A stretch of DNA of 64,000 nt, from positions 620,001 to 684,000 of the forward strand of contig NZ_JAUSVO010000002.1 of assembly GCF_030814715.1 (NCBI RefSeq), given 5' to 3'. Origin of the DNA: Kaistia dalseonensis. GTDB taxonomy: Bacteria > Pseudomonadota > Alphaproteobacteria > Rhizobiales > Kaistiaceae. Under the pieces are notes generated by a model. The model did no database searches. It saw only the letters and a program-made list of their open reading frames with translations, and had not been told where the DNA came from. The first letter of the stretch is position 1; every line of letters starts with the position of its first letter. Below are positions 40,141-50,787 of this stretch, in pieces. The position numbers and the translations under genes are program-made.

Positions 40141-41181
40141 ATGACCGAATTCCAGCCGCGCGTCTTTTCGGGCGTTCAGCCCACCGGCAATCTGCATCTC
40201 GGCAATTATCTCGGCGCGATCGTCAACTTCGTCGCGCTGCAGCAGAGCCATGACTGCATCTATTGCGTCGTCGACATGCATGCGATCACGGTCTGGCAGG
40301 ATCCCAAGGAGCTTTCGCGCCAGATCCGCGAAGTGACCGCCGCCTTCGTCGCGGCCGGCATCGATCCGGTCAAGCACATCGTCTTCAATCAGAGCCAGGT
40401 CTCGGCCCATGCCGAGCTTGCCTGGATCTTTAATTGCGTCGCGCGCATCGGCTGGATGAACCGCATGACGCAGTTCAAGGACAAGGCCGGCAAGGACAAG
40501 GAAAACGCCTCCCTCGGCCTGCTCGCCTATCCGAGCCTGATGGCGGCCGACATCCTCGCCTACAAGGCGACGCATGTTCCGGTTGGCGAGGACCAGAAGC
40601 AGCACCTCGAGCTGACGCGCGACATCGCGCAGAAGTTCAACAACGACTATGCCGAATCGATTGCCGAACACGGATTTGGCGATGCGTTCTTCCCGCTGAC
40701 CGAGCCGCTGATCACCGGACCTGCGACCCGTATCATGTCCTTGCGCGACGGCACCAAGAAGATGTCGAAGTCCGACCCGTCGGATTATTCGCGCATCAAC
40801 CTGACCGACGATGCCGAGGCGATAGCGACGAAGATCCGCAAGGCCAAGACCGACGCCGACGCCCTTCCGGGCGAAACGGACGGTCTGAAGGGCCGGCCGG
40901 AAGCCGACAATCTCGTCGGCATCTATGCCGCGCTCTCCGGTCTTTCGAAGCAGGACGTGCTGAATCAGTTCGGTGGCCAGCAGTTTTCGGCCTTCAAGCC
41001 GGCGCTCGCCGATCTGGCGGTCGAAAAGCTCGGGCCGATCGGCGCCGAGATGCGCCGCCTGATGGCCGATCCCGGCCATATCGACCAGATCCTGGCGAAC
41101 GGTGCCCTTCGCGCCGACGCGATCGCCAGGCCGATCCTCGACGGCGTCAAGGATGTCGTCGGCTTCATTCGCAGGAAGTGA
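40141..41181 (+). CDS. trpS: Tryptophanyl-tRNA synthetase TrpS
   Basis: TrpS charges tRNA-Trp. The 346-residue class I synthetase has [16 protein letters not shown] (HIGH box equivalent HLGN, about 19-22), [27 protein letters not shown] (tryptophan pocket) and [10 protein letters not shown] (KMSKS at about 208-212). The ATG at 40141 gives the family N-terminus; the frame is open upstream but without resemblance. It follows murJ by 109 bases and precedes the stress protein gene. Confidence 0.97.
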   Translation: MTEFQPRVFSGVQPTGNLHLGNYLGAIVNFVALQQSHDCIYCVVDMHAITVWQDPKELSRQIREVTAAFVAAGIDPVKHIVFNQSQVSAHAELAWIFNCVARIGWMNRMTQFKDKAGKDKENASLGLLAYPSLMAADILAYKATHVPVGEDQKQHLELTRDIAQKFNNDYAESIAEHGFGDAFFPLTEPLITGPATRIMSLRDGTKKMSKSDPSDYSRINLTDDAEAIATKIRKAKTDADALPGETDGLKGRPEADNLVGIYAALSGLSKQDVLNQFGGQQFSAFKPALADLAVEKLGPIGAEMRRLMADPGHIDQILANGALRADAIARPILDGVKDVVGFIRRK

Positions 41182-41235
41182 TGCCGCGCTCGGCGCGGCC
41201 TTGCGGCTGATCCGGGCGAATGGCAGCATGACGCC

Positions 41236-41727
41236 ATGTCGAAGCGCAAGAGCACAGAGGCTGGTCACCGCCGCAAGTTCCTTGCGGTGATCGACGACAC
41301 GCCCGAATGCTCGCGCGCCGTGATCTATGCGGCGCGCCGTGCCGAACGGACCAGCGGCGGGCTCGTCATGCTCTATGTGATCGAGCCGACGGAGTTCCAG
41401 CACTGGATCGGCGTCGAGAACATCATGCGTGCCGAAGCGATGGACGAGGCGGAGGAAGTGCTCGCGCGCTTTGCCGATCTCGCCCGGCGGCATTCCTCGG
41501 TCGAGCCGGAACTGGTGATTCGCGAGGGTGCGAAATCCGACGAGATCACCGCCCTGATCGAGGAAGACGAGGATATCGCGATCCTCGTGCTGGCGGCGGG
41601 AACCGACAAGGAAGGCCCTGGCCCGCTGGTTTCCTCCATCGCCGGCAAGCTTGCCCCGACCTTTCCGGTGCCGATCACCGTGGTGCCGGGGACACTGACG
41701 GACGACGATATCGCCGCCATCGCTTGA
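41236..41727 (+). CDS. Universal stress protein (UspA family)
   Basis: A 163-residue alpha/beta Usp-fold protein: FLAVIDDTPECSRAVIYAARRAE at the start (the nucleotide-pocket Asp), then VMLYVIEP, and near the end LVLAAGTDKEGPGPLVSSIAG, a variant of the ATP-binding G-2x-G-9x-G(S/T) motif. It could bind ATP. Role unknown; location between trpS and the NifU-type gene is shared in Rhizobiales. ATG at 41236 lies 54 bases after trpS. Confidence 0.87.
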   Translation: MSKRKSTEAGHRRKFLAVIDDTPECSRAVIYAARRAERTSGGLVMLYVIEPTEFQHWIGVENIMRAEAMDEAEEVLARFADLARRHSSVEPELVIREGAKSDEITALIEEDEDIAILVLAAGTDKEGPGPLVSSIAGKLAPTFPVPITVVPGTLTDDDIAAIA

Positions 41728-41807
41728 ATCCTGAGTTCGAAAGTACGATTTGCGGTGTCGCGAAGCGGATTCCGCTTGATGCGATCGCGTCGATCGATAC
41801 ATATCCA

Positions 41808-41824
41808 GTTAGAAATATTCCAAA
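41808..41824. promoter_or_regulatory. Candidate Irr-type iron control element (ICE)
   Basis: GTTAGAA-ATA-TTCCAAA matches the ICE consensus TTTAGAA-N3-TTCTAAA at 12 of 14 arm positions, and the two mismatches are symmetrical in neither arm. It ends 23 bases before the NifU-family ATG and, if TTGATG (41776-41781) is the -35, covers the transcription start region, where a repressor would block. The surrounding 120 bases are clearly richer in A and T than the rest of the window. Confidence 0.55.
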
Positions 41825-41847
41825 GAAGTTCGTGCGGAGGCCGCATC

Positions 41848-42405
41848 ATGTTCATCCAGACCGAAGCGACGCCCAATCCGGCGACCCTCAAATTCCTGCC
41901 GGGCCGGCCCGTTCTGCCCGATGGCACGGCCGAATTCCGTGATCCCGACGAGGCGGAGCGTTCGCCGCTCGCCGAGCGTCTCTTTGCGGTTTCCGGCGTT
42001 TCCGGCGTGTTCCTCGGCCATGATTTCATCAGCGTGACCAAGAAGGACGGCGAGTGGCAGCACCTGAAGCCGGCCCTTCTCGGCGCCATCATGGAGCATT
42101 TCATGGCCGGCGTGCCGGTCATGGCGACGCTCAAGCCGAATGGCCCGGACACCGAGTTCTTCGACGCCGATGACGCGGAGATCGTCGAGACGATCAAGGA
42201 ACTGATCGAGACGCGCGTCCGCCCGGCCGTGGCGCAGGATGGTGGCGACATCACCTTCCAGGGGTTCCGCGACGGCGTCGTCTATCTCAACATGCGGGGC
42301 TCCTGCTCCGGCTGCCCGTCCTCGACGGCGACGCTGAAGCATGGCATCCAGAACCTGCTGCGGCATTTCGTGCCTGAAGTAACCGAGGTTCAGTCCGTAT
42401 CCTGA
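41848..42405 (+). CDS. nfuA: NifU family Fe-S cluster carrier protein (NfuA-like)
   Basis: A 185-residue protein with an N-terminal Nfu_N/scaffold domain (MFIQTEATPNPATLKFLPG, then FDADDAEIVETIKEL) and a C-terminal NifU domain with CSGCPSS at C153 and C156, the CxxC that holds a [4Fe-4S] cluster for delivery to target enzymes, and GGDITFQGF before it. The N-terminus matches the mitochondrial NFU1 type. ATG at 41848 has GCGGAGGC upstream and a candidate iron-responsive box just before that, so iron control is likely. Confidence 0.93.
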   Translation: MFIQTEATPNPATLKFLPGRPVLPDGTAEFRDPDEAERSPLAERLFAVSGVSGVFLGHDFISVTKKDGEWQHLKPALLGAIMEHFMAGVPVMATLKPNGPDTEFFDADDAEIVETIKELIETRVRPAVAQDGGDITFQGFRDGVVYLNMRGSCSGCPSSTATLKHGIQNLLRHFVPEVTEVQSVS

Positions 42406-42450
42406 CGAACGGCGCTCGACAGGAAGGCGCCTTGGCATTATCGGGGCGTC

Positions 42451-43116
42451 ATGATCCTTCTCGCCATCGACACGGCCCGTGAGAATTGCGCCGTCGGTCT
42501 CTCGATCGACGGCGTCGTCATTGTGCGCGAGCGGATGATCGGCAAGGGCCATGCCGAAGTGCTGATGCCCGAAATCGCGGCCCTGATGGCCGAGGCCGAC
42601 GTGAAGCCTACCCAGATCGACCGGATCGCCGTGTCGGTCGGTCCGGGCTCGTTCACCGGGCTGCGGGTGGGCATTTCGGCGGCTCGCGGCTTCGGTCTCG
42701 TAACCGGCGCCCCGGTGATCGGCATTTCCACGCTTCGTGCCCATGCCTGTGCGGCGAGAATCGAACGCGACCGGCTCGGTCGGCCGGCAAAGCCGATCCT
42801 CGCGCTGATGCGGGCGCGCGACGACGAATTCTACATGCAGGCCTTCAACGCGGATGCCGAGCCGATCGAGCCGCCCGTCGTCGCCAGCCTCGACTCGGTC
42901 GTGGCGCGCGTGCTGGAGGGCGGCTTCGATATCGCCGGCGCGGCGATCGAGCACGAGGGCATCGCCCCGCCGCTGCACGTGCGGTCGGCACCCGACATCC
43001 GCGCCGTCATCGCGCTCGGCCTCGCGCTCGACGCTGCCGAAAATCCGCCCCGGCCGCTTTATGTAAAGCCGCCCGACGCCCAGCCACAGACGCGTGCCCG
43101 GATCGCCCGGCAATGA
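42451..43116 (+). CDS. tsaB: tRNA threonylcarbamoyladenosine biosynthesis protein TsaB
   Basis: TsaB is the non-catalytic partner of TsaD in making t6A37 in ANN-decoding tRNAs. The 221-residue ASKHA-fold product has LLAIDTARENCAVGL, the HAEVLMPEI segment in place of the TsaD metal-site, and VSVGPGSFTGLRVGISAARG, the family hallmark. tsaD and tsaE are not in this window. Its stop is followed 10 bases later by rimI (with AAGGA between), the usual pair. Confidence 0.95.
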   Translation: MILLAIDTARENCAVGLSIDGVVIVRERMIGKGHAEVLMPEIAALMAEADVKPTQIDRIAVSVGPGSFTGLRVGISAARGFGLVTGAPVIGISTLRAHACAARIERDRLGRPAKPILALMRARDDEFYMQAFNADAEPIEPPVVASLDSVVARVLEGGFDIAGAAIEHEGIAPPLHVRSAPDIRAVIALGLALDAAENPPRPLYVKPPDAQPQTRARIARQ

Positions 43117-43126
43117 AGGATTGGCG

Positions 43127-43618
43127 ATGATTGATCTTCTGCCGCGTTCGCGCGTCTTCACCGATATCGTCCGTGACCCGTCCGACGTCGAGGCGCTGGT
43201 TGCGATCCATGCCGCCGGCTTCCGTCGGGGCTGGGATGCGGACGAAATCGAGAACCTGCTCGCCGACGAAACGGTGTTCTGCATCGTGCTGCGGCGCGAA
43301 TCGCTGTTCGGCGTCAGGCGCATTCTGGGCTTCGCGATGATCCGTTCGGTCGCCGACCAGGCCGAGGTCCTGACAATCGCCGTTGCGCCGGCCCGCCGCG
43401 GCCGCGGTTATGGCCGTCGCATCCTCGAAGAGGCGCTGCGCCAGCTCTATCGCGACCATCTGCCGGAGATCTTTCTCGAAGTCGACGAGGCGAACCAGAG
43501 CGCGCGCGCGCTCTACAGCCGCTTGGGATTTGTCGAGGTTGGCCGCCGGAAGGGTTATTATCGCGACGAAGAGGGCCGTGAGAGCACTGCGCTTGTCTTG
43601 CGGTTGCAACTCCGCTAA
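43127..43618 (+). CDS. rimI: Ribosomal protein alanine N-acetyltransferase RimI
   Basis: RimI acetylates the N-terminal alanine of ribosomal protein S18. The 163-residue GNAT has FTDIVRDPSDVEALVAIHAAGF, the acetyl-CoA loop VAPARRGRGYGRRILEEAL (Q/R-x-x-G-x-G/A pattern), FLEVDEANQSARALYSRLGF and VGRRKGYY. ATG at 43127 with AAGGA six bases before; a longer frame overlapping tsaB is less likely. It lies between tsaB and fur. Substrate range may be broader than S18, as in many bacteria. Confidence 0.9.
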   Translation: MIDLLPRSRVFTDIVRDPSDVEALVAIHAAGFRRGWDADEIENLLADETVFCIVLRRESLFGVRRILGFAMIRSVADQAEVLTIAVAPARRGRGYGRRILEEALRQLYRDHLPEIFLEVDEANQSARALYSRLGFVEVGRRKGYYRDEEGRESTALVLRLQLR

Positions 43619-43654
43619 GCGGCTGGCACCCTTCGAGCCGGGCGAGAATGAGAG

Positions 43655-44104
43655 ATGGGCGTGACGTCAGAAGCACAGCACCAGACGCTTGAAGAGGCAT
43701 GTGCCGCCAAGGGCATGCGCATGACCGAGCAGCGCCGCGTCATTGCGCGCGTGCTCGATGCCGCCACCGATCATCCCGACGTCGAGGAAGTCTACCGTCG
43801 CGCTTCGGCGGTGGACGCCAAGATTTCCATCTCGACCGTCTATCGCACCGTCAAGCTGTTCGAGGATGCGGGCATCATCGAGCGCCATGATTTTCGCGAT
43901 GGTCGCAGCCGCTACGAGACGGTCTCCGAGGAGCACCACGATCATCTGATCGATCTGCGGACCGGGCATGTGATCGAGTTCCGCAGCGAAGAGATCGAGG
44001 CCTTGCAGGAAGTGATCGCCAAGCGGCTTGGCTTCCGCCTGGTGGATCACCGGCTCGAGCTCTACGCCGTACCGATCGACGATAAAAAAGCAGGACGTTC
44101 CTGA
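43655..44104 (+). CDS. mur: Fur family metal regulator, probably manganese-sensing Mur
   Basis: A 149-residue winged-helix metalloregulator with GMRMTEQRRVIARVL, STVYRTVKLFEDAGIIERHDF and the metal-site region EEHHDHLIDLRTGHVIEF. The two cysteines that form the structural zinc site in enteric Fur (HLICLDCG) are absent here; only one Cys remains, near the N-terminus. In rhizobia this Cys-poor type is Mur, which responds to manganese, while iron is handled by Irr and RirA. ATG at 43655. It overlaps olsA by one base (TGATG). Confidence 0.88.
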   Translation: MGVTSEAQHQTLEEACAAKGMRMTEQRRVIARVLDAATDHPDVEEVYRRASAVDAKISISTVYRTVKLFEDAGIIERHDFRDGRSRYETVSEEHHDHLIDLRTGHVIEFRSEEIEALQEVIAKRLGFRLVDHRLELYAVPIDDKKAGRS

Positions 44105-44949
44105 TGGGCCGCATCCGGCTTGCATTGATTCTCGCAGGCCTGGCGATCACCACACTGATCCTGCTGCCGTTCCAGCTTCTCGCCATCCGCTTCTCCCCGC
44201 ATTATGCCGCGCGCATCCCCCTGCTCTGGCAGCGCGTGGCACGGCGCCTCGCCGGCCTGACGGTGCATGTCGAAGGCATGCCGACCCCGGACCGGCCGCT
44301 CCTGATCGTCGCCAACCATGTGTCCTGGCTCGACATCGTGACGCTGGGCAGCGTGCTGCCGGTCTCGTTCATCGCGAAGAACGAGGTCTCGGAATGGCCT
44401 GTCATCAAATGGCTCGCCCGCCTCCAGCGCACCGTGTTCATCGACCGTAACCGCCGCACTGCCACGGCGGCGTCGAACACGGTGATCGCGGACCGCCTGT
44501 CCGACGGCGATGCGATCGTGCTCTTCGCCGAAGGTACGACGGGCGACGGCATTTCCGTGCTGCCCTTCCGCAGTGCCTTGCTCGGCTCGGCCCGGGGGGC
44601 GGCGGGCGACAATGGCCAGATCACGGTTCAACCCGTCGCGATCGTCTATACCGCGCTGCAAGGGCTGCCGATCGGCCGGCTGCGCATGGCCGACGTCGCC
44701 TGGCATGGCGACATGGATCTGGTGCCGCATCTGGTCGGCCTGCTCGGCGTGGGATCGATCGATGCCGTGGTCGCTTTCGGCGCGCCGATCGCCTTCGGCG
44801 CCGATGCGGACCGCAAGGTCGTGACGGCGCAGGCGGAGGCCGAAGTGCGGCGCATGGTGCGTGCGATCCGCGTCAGGCGTGGCAAAAGCGCCGCGGTCGC
44901 AGGTCCGTCACGTGGCGGTGCTATTCTCACAGCCTCCGAAAGCGGATAG
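44104..44949 (+). CDS. olsA: 1-acyl-sn-glycerol-3-phosphate acyltransferase family; probable ornithine lipid acyltransferase OlsA
   Basis: A 281-residue membrane-bound acyltransferase of the PlsC family: an N-terminal membrane helix (about 8-28), NHVSWLD at 71-77 (catalytic His and Asp), IDRNRR, and FAEGT at 141-145. Both PlsC and OlsA share these. In Rhizobiales the copy lying between mur/fur and miaB is OlsA, which adds the second acyl chain to lyso-ornithine lipid; I assign it on that position from memory. Start ATG overlaps the mur stop by one base. The OlsB partner is at 4024-4971. Confidence 0.75.
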   Translation: MGRIRLALILAGLAITTLILLPFQLLAIRFSPHYAARIPLLWQRVARRLAGLTVHVEGMPTPDRPLLIVANHVSWLDIVTLGSVLPVSFIAKNEVSEWPVIKWLARLQRTVFIDRNRRTATAASNTVIADRLSDGDAIVLFAEGTTGDGISVLPFRSALLGSARGAAGDNGQITVQPVAIVYTALQGLPIGRLRMADVAWHGDMDLVPHLVGLLGVGSIDAVVAFGAPIAFGADADRKVVTAQAEAEVRRMVRAIRVRRGKSAAVAGPSRGGAILTASESG

Positions 44950-45010
44950 GAAGGAATAGCGGAGGCTATGCTGTCGCCGCCCCTGTCCGCCCCTACGACA
45001 ACCGGGATCT

Positions 45011-46419
<1,409 letters not shown>

Positions 46420-46423
<4 letters not shown>

Positions 46424-47502
46424 ATGCACGCTCCACGACACCGCACGGCCCTGCCGGCGGCAGGGTTTCCGAGATGTCGCATGCTTCGGATATCGCCCAT
46501 GTCGTGATCGGCTTCGACGATAATCGATTGGCGAGCGAGCTCTTCGGCCAGTTCGACCAGAACCTGGCCATTCTGGAGCAGAAGCTCGGCATCGAGGCGG
46601 TGGCGCGCGGCAACCAGGTGACGATACGCGGCAAACCCGACGCCTGCGCCCAGGCGCGGCTGACGCTCGATCTGCTCTATATGCGCCTGCAGCAGGGCCA
46701 TGAGATCGGGCCTGCCGATGTCGAGGGTGCCGTCCGCATGGCCGAGGCGGCGGACGAGCAGTTGAGCCTGCCGAGCTTCGAGCCCAAGGGCCGGCTCGCC
46801 ATGGCGCAGATCTCCACGCGCCGGCGCACGATCATGGCGCGCAACCCGGCGCAGGATGCCTATATCCGTGCAATGGATCGCGCCGAGCTGGTCTTCGGCA
46901 TCGGTCCGGCGGGTACGGGCAAGACCTATCTCGCCGTCGCCTATGCGGCAGCTTTGATCGAGCGTGGCGATGTTTCCCGGCTCATCCTGTCGCGGCCGGC
47001 CGTGGAAGCGGGCGAGCGGCTCGGCTTCCTGCCCGGCGACATGAAGGAGAAGGTCGATCCCTATCTCCGCCCGCTCTACGACGCGCTGTACGACATGATG
47101 CCGCCCGACAAGGTCGAGCGCGGCCTGACGTCGGGCATGATCGAGGTGGCGCCGCTCGCCTTCATGCGCGGCCGTACGCTCGCCAATGCCGTCGTCATCC
47201 TCGACGAGGCGCAGAACACGACCTCGATGCAGATGAAGATGTTCCTCACCCGCCTGGGCGAGGGATCGCGCATGATCGTCACCGGTGATCCGACACAGGT
47301 CGATCTGCCGCCCGGCCAGATCTCCGGTCTTGGCGAGGCGAGTGAATTGCTGCGCGACGTTCCCGGCATCGTCCAGATCAAGTTCACCGATGTCGATGTC
47401 GTGCGCCATCCGCTCGTCGGCCGTATCATCCGCGCCTATGACAGCGCGCCGCGCAACATTGTGCCGTCCGCGCGTGGCAGGACGGGTGGAGGTGGAGCGT
47501 GA
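46420..47502 (+). CDS. phoH: PhoH family ATPase
   Basis: A 360-residue PhoH-like P-loop ATPase with an N-terminal KH-like region ([16 protein letters not shown] to about 130), Walker [21 protein letters not shown] (about 162-170 core), [29 protein letters not shown] (Walker B) and [11 protein letters not shown]. Linked to ybeY across most bacteria and thought to act in RNA maturation or helicase-like roles. The GTG start at 46420 overlaps the miaB stop by four bases, and its stop overlaps the ybeY start region. The C-terminus is Gly/Arg-rich. Confidence 0.95.
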
Positions 47503-48038
47503 TGGGGCGTGCGGCCATGCCGATCGCGATCGACGTATTGGTCGAAGCCGGCGACTGGCCTTCGGATGAAGAACTGGCGCGCCTCGTGGCGCAGGCCGTC
47601 GAGGCGAGCTTCGCCGTCGGCGGGCTCGCCGTCGTGGCGGGGTCGGAGCTTTCCGTCGTGTTCACGGACGATGCGCATGTCCGCCGGCTGAATGCCCAGT
47701 ATCGCGAGAAGGACAAGGCGACCAACGTCCTGTCCTTCCCCGGCAGTCCGCCGGGCAGCAAACGCTTCGGTCCGCTGCTCGGCGACATCGTCGTGGCGCG
47801 GGAGACGGTCGTCGCCGAGGCGGACGACCAGGGTATCGCATTTGACGATCACCTTACCCATCTGGTTGTGCACGGCTTGCTTCACCTCTTCGGTCATGAT
47901 CATCTAGAGGATGCCGAGGCCGAGCGGATGGAATCTCTCGAGACGGAAATTCTAGCGCGCCTTGGCATCGCCGATCCCTATGCCGATCACATGCACCGGC
48001 CGGGCGGCGAGCCGAACACTGAACATGACGGACGATGA
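47502..48038 (+). CDS. ybeY: Endoribonuclease YbeY (rRNA maturation factor)
   Basis: YbeY is a single-strand-specific metallo-endoribonuclease involved in 16S rRNA 3'-end maturation and ribosome quality control. The 178-residue product has ATNVLSFPGSPPG, LLGDIVVARET and the zinc motif HGLLHLFGHDH (about 124-134). Start options are GTG 47499 or ATG 47502 (overlapping the phoH stop) and ATG 47517; the GGAGGTGGAG upstream favours the first two. It is followed by corC with a four-base overlap. Confidence 0.95.
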   Translation: MGRAAMPIAIDVLVEAGDWPSDEELARLVAQAVEASFAVGGLAVVAGSELSVVFTDDAHVRRLNAQYREKDKATNVLSFPGSPPGSKRFGPLLGDIVVARETVVAEADDQGIAFDDHLTHLVVHGLLHLFGHDHLEDAEAERMESLETEILARLGIADPYADHMHRPGGEPNTEHDGR

Positions 48039-49015
48039 CGGACACTGACACGCCTGGTTCGGGCGCCGAAACGAACCCCGATCCCCAGAGTATCCAGCCC
48101 CCTGCAGCAGAACTGCGGGAGGTTGAACGTGCCCCTGAGAGCTGGTTCGACCGGCTTCGGCAGGCCGTGGGTCTCAAGCCCTCGAATTCGCTCCGCGAGG
48201 AGATCGAGGATGCGCTCGAGGCCAATGAGGCAGAGGATGATTTCACTGCCGAAGAACGGGGCATGCTCCGCAACATCCTGAAGCTGCGCGAAGTGCGCGT
48301 CGACGATGTCATGGTGCCGAGGGCCGACATTCTCGCCCTCGACGAAGCGATGACCGTGGGCGAGGCGCTGGCGGGATTTCGCGATTCCGGTCATTCGCGC
48401 ATGCCCGTCTATCGGGAATCGCTCGATGACCCGATCGGCATGATCCACATCAAGGATCTGATGGACTACATCACGACGGCCGCGACCGCTCCTTCGGGCC
48501 TCGACTTCGGCCGCGTCGATCTCGCCGTCAAGGTCACCGCGACCGAGCTCGTGCGCGAAGTGCTGTTCGTTCCGCCCTCCATGCCGGCCGCGACGCTGCT
48601 TTCCACCATGCAGGCGAGCCACGTGCAGATGGCTGTCGTCATCGACGAATATGGCGGGACGGATGGCCTCGTTTCGCTCGAGGACGTCGTCGAGATCGTC
48701 TTCGGCGATATCGAGGACGAACATGACGACGAGGAAGCCCCGCTGATCTCGCGCGAACCGGACGGCGCCTATCTCGCCGATGCCCGCGCCGATCTGGAGG
48801 ATCTGGAAGCGATCCTCGGCACGCGGCTCGATCTCGGCTCGGAGCATGACGACGTCGATACGCTCGGCGGTCTCGTCTTCACCCTGCTCGGCCGCATCCC
48901 GGTCGCCGGCGAGCGGATCGATCTGCCCGGCGGCCTCGAATTCGAGATTCTCGATTCCGACACCCGCCGCGTGAAGCGCCTGCGCGTCCGCCGCAGCGAC
49001 GCCGCCGCGGCTTGA
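48035..49015 (+). CDS. corC: CorC/TlyC family hemolysin-like CBS-domain protein
   Basis: A 326-residue cytosolic-side protein with two CBS domains (VDDVMVPRADILALDEAMTV, then GMIHIKDLMDYI and VPPSMPAATLLSTMQ..., QMAVVIDEYGGTDGLVSLEDVVE) and a C-terminal CorC/HlyC FAD-like domain. No N-terminal membrane part is present, so it is the short CorC type, which in enterics is linked to Mg2+/Co2+ efflux. The gene lies next to ybeY and lnt in most proteobacteria and overlaps ybeY by four bases. Confidence 0.92.
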   Translation: MTDTDTPGSGAETNPDPQSIQPPAAELREVERAPESWFDRLRQAVGLKPSNSLREEIEDALEANEAEDDFTAEERGMLRNILKLREVRVDDVMVPRADILALDEAMTVGEALAGFRDSGHSRMPVYRESLDDPIGMIHIKDLMDYITTAATAPSGLDFGRVDLAVKVTATELVREVLFVPPSMPAATLLSTMQASHVQMAVVIDEYGGTDGLVSLEDVVEIVFGDIEDEHDDEEAPLISREPDGAYLADARADLEDLEAILGTRLDLGSEHDDVDTLGGLVFTLLGRIPVAGERIDLPGGLEFEILDSDTRRVKRLRVRRSDAAAA

Positions 49016-49058
49016 CCGGACGGGCGTCCGCGCCCATTCCCTCGGCTTGGCCCACCGT

Positions 49059-49081
49059 CCCCGGCGATTCGCACGCCGGGG
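49059..49081 (+). terminator. Hairpin between corC and lnt
   Basis: CCCCGGCG (49059-49066), loop ATTCGCA and CGCCGGGG (49074-49081) make a perfect 8-bp stem 43 bases after corC and 18 bases before the lnt ATG. No U-run follows. It might lower lnt expression or hide its ribosome site. Confidence 0.4.
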
Positions 49082-49099
49082 CGCCATTGCCGGGACGCC

Positions 49100-50737
49100 A
49101 TGACAGACCGCTCCGTACCCGCACCGCTTTTTGCGCCTGATCGTGCCCTTGGCGGCCTTCTCGGCTGGCGACGCCTGCTCGTGGCCATCGTCGCCGGGGC
49201 GGCGTCGGCGCTGGCATTGGCCCCGGTCAACGCGTTTCCCGTCCTTTGGCTCACCATGCCGGTGCTGATCTGGCTGCTGGATGGCGCGCAGGGACGGCCG
49301 GATGCCGGGCCGATCCGGCGGCTCGCGCCGGCCTTTTCCGTCGGCTGGGGCTTCGGCTTCGGCTATTTCGTCGGTGGCCTCTGGTGGATCGGCGTCGCGT
49401 TCCTGGCCGAATCCGCCGAATTCGTCTGGCTGATGCCGTTCGGCGTGCTGCTGCTGCCGGCCGGCCTCGCCCTGTTCTGGGGTTTTGGCGCTGCCATCGC
49501 GCGGCTCTTCTGGCTCACTGGCTGGCGCCGCATCCTGGTCTTTGCCGTCGTCTTCAGCCTGACAGAGTGGCTGCGTGGCCATGTGCTGACGGGTTTTCCC
49601 TGGAATGCGTTCGGCTACACGCTGATGCCTGTCCCGGTGATGATGCAGATCGCGTCGGTCGTCGGCCTCTGGGGCGTAACGCTGCTGGCCTTTCTCGTCT
49701 TCGCTGCCCCTGCGCTTGTCATCGGGCGCGGCGCATGGCGTCGGGTCGCCGACCGCCGCGTCTTCCTGGCGATTGTCGCCCTTTTCCTCGCCGATATCGG
49801 CTTCGGCGTCGTGCGTCTCGCCGGCGATGACGGCGCGACCGTGCCTGGGGTCGCCCTGCGTCTGGTGCAGCCCATGATCCCTCAGGACGAGAAGTGGGCG
49901 CCCGGCCGCGACGACGAGGTGCTCGACCGCTATCTGAGCCTGAGTGCGACGGGCATGGAGGAGGGCAAGCCGGCGCCCTTCACCGTCCTGATCTGGCCGG
50001 AGACGGCGCTCCCCTTCTTTCTGGCTGATCGTCCCAACGCCCTGGCGGCGATCGGGGCCGTGCTGCCGCCCGGCAGCACGCTGCTGACGGGCGCCGCCCG
50101 CGCCGAGCCGGTCCTTGGCGAGGAACTGGCCGCCAGGGTGTTCAACAGTATCTTTGTCATCGATTCCGACGGGGTCATCCGGGACGCCTATGACAAGGTC
50201 CATCTGGTGCCGTTCGGCGAGTATCTGCCCTTCGAGGCTCTGTTCAGTCGGTTGGGCCTTCGCCAGATGGTAGCGCTGCCGGGCGGATTTGACGCAGGGC
50301 GCGCGCTGCGGACGATGTCGATCCCGAACGCGCCTTCGTTTGGTCCGCTTATTTGCTATGAGATCATATTTCCCGGTGCTGCCGTCGACGGCACCGATCG
50401 GCCACGCTGGCTGGTCAATGTGACGAATGATGCCTGGTTCGGAGATACGCCCGGACCGCGCCAGCATTTTCATCAAGCTGTCATACGAGCCGTCGAGGAG
50501 GGCCTGCCGCTAGTGCGCGCTGCCAATTCCGGCATATCCGGCATCGTTGACGCTTACGGAAAGATCATATCGCAGCGCAGCGTGGGCAGCGTCGGCATCG
50601 TAGATGGGCCGCTGCCCGATACCGTAAGGGCCACGATCTATTCTAGGTTCGGCGACCGCCTCTATTTCGGTTTAATTGTGGCAGCGATCATCGCGATCGT
50701 TGCGGCCTGTTTCACTCAAACTAAAGCTCGTGATTGA
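49100..50737 (+). CDS. lnt: Apolipoprotein N-acyltransferase Lnt
   Basis: Lnt adds the third acyl chain to the N-terminal Cys of lipoproteins in the inner membrane. The 545-residue product has about six N-terminal membrane helices (residues 25-225) and a periplasmic nitrilase-like domain with the catalytic triad E301 (IWPETALPF), K366 (DKVHLVPFGEYLPFE) and C419 (CYEIIFP), then a final membrane helix. The last about 130 codons use rare codons (ATA, CGA, CTA, TTA, AGG) much more than the rest. A U-tailed terminator follows. Confidence 0.95.
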   Translation: MTDRSVPAPLFAPDRALGGLLGWRRLLVAIVAGAASALALAPVNAFPVLWLTMPVLIWLLDGAQGRPDAGPIRRLAPAFSVGWGFGFGYFVGGLWWIGVAFLAESAEFVWLMPFGVLLLPAGLALFWGFGAAIARLFWLTGWRRILVFAVVFSLTEWLRGHVLTGFPWNAFGYTLMPVPVMMQIASVVGLWGVTLLAFLVFAAPALVIGRGAWRRVADRRVFLAIVALFLADIGFGVVRLAGDDGATVPGVALRLVQPMIPQDEKWAPGRDDEVLDRYLSLSATGMEEGKPAPFTVLIWPETALPFFLADRPNALAAIGAVLPPGSTLLTGAARAEPVLGEELAARVFNSIFVIDSDGVIRDAYDKVHLVPFGEYLPFEALFSRLGLRQMVALPGGFDAGRALRTMSIPNAPSFGPLICYEIIFPGAAVDGTDRPRWLVNVTNDAWFGDTPGPRQHFHQAVIRAVEEGLPLVRAANSGISGIVDAYGKIISQRSVGSVGIVDGPLPDTVRATIYSRFGDRLYFGLIVAAIIAIVAACFTQTKARD

Positions 50738-50787
50738 CAGCACGGACGATGCAATCCATTTTGCGTCGCGTGGGGCATGCGGATCGG

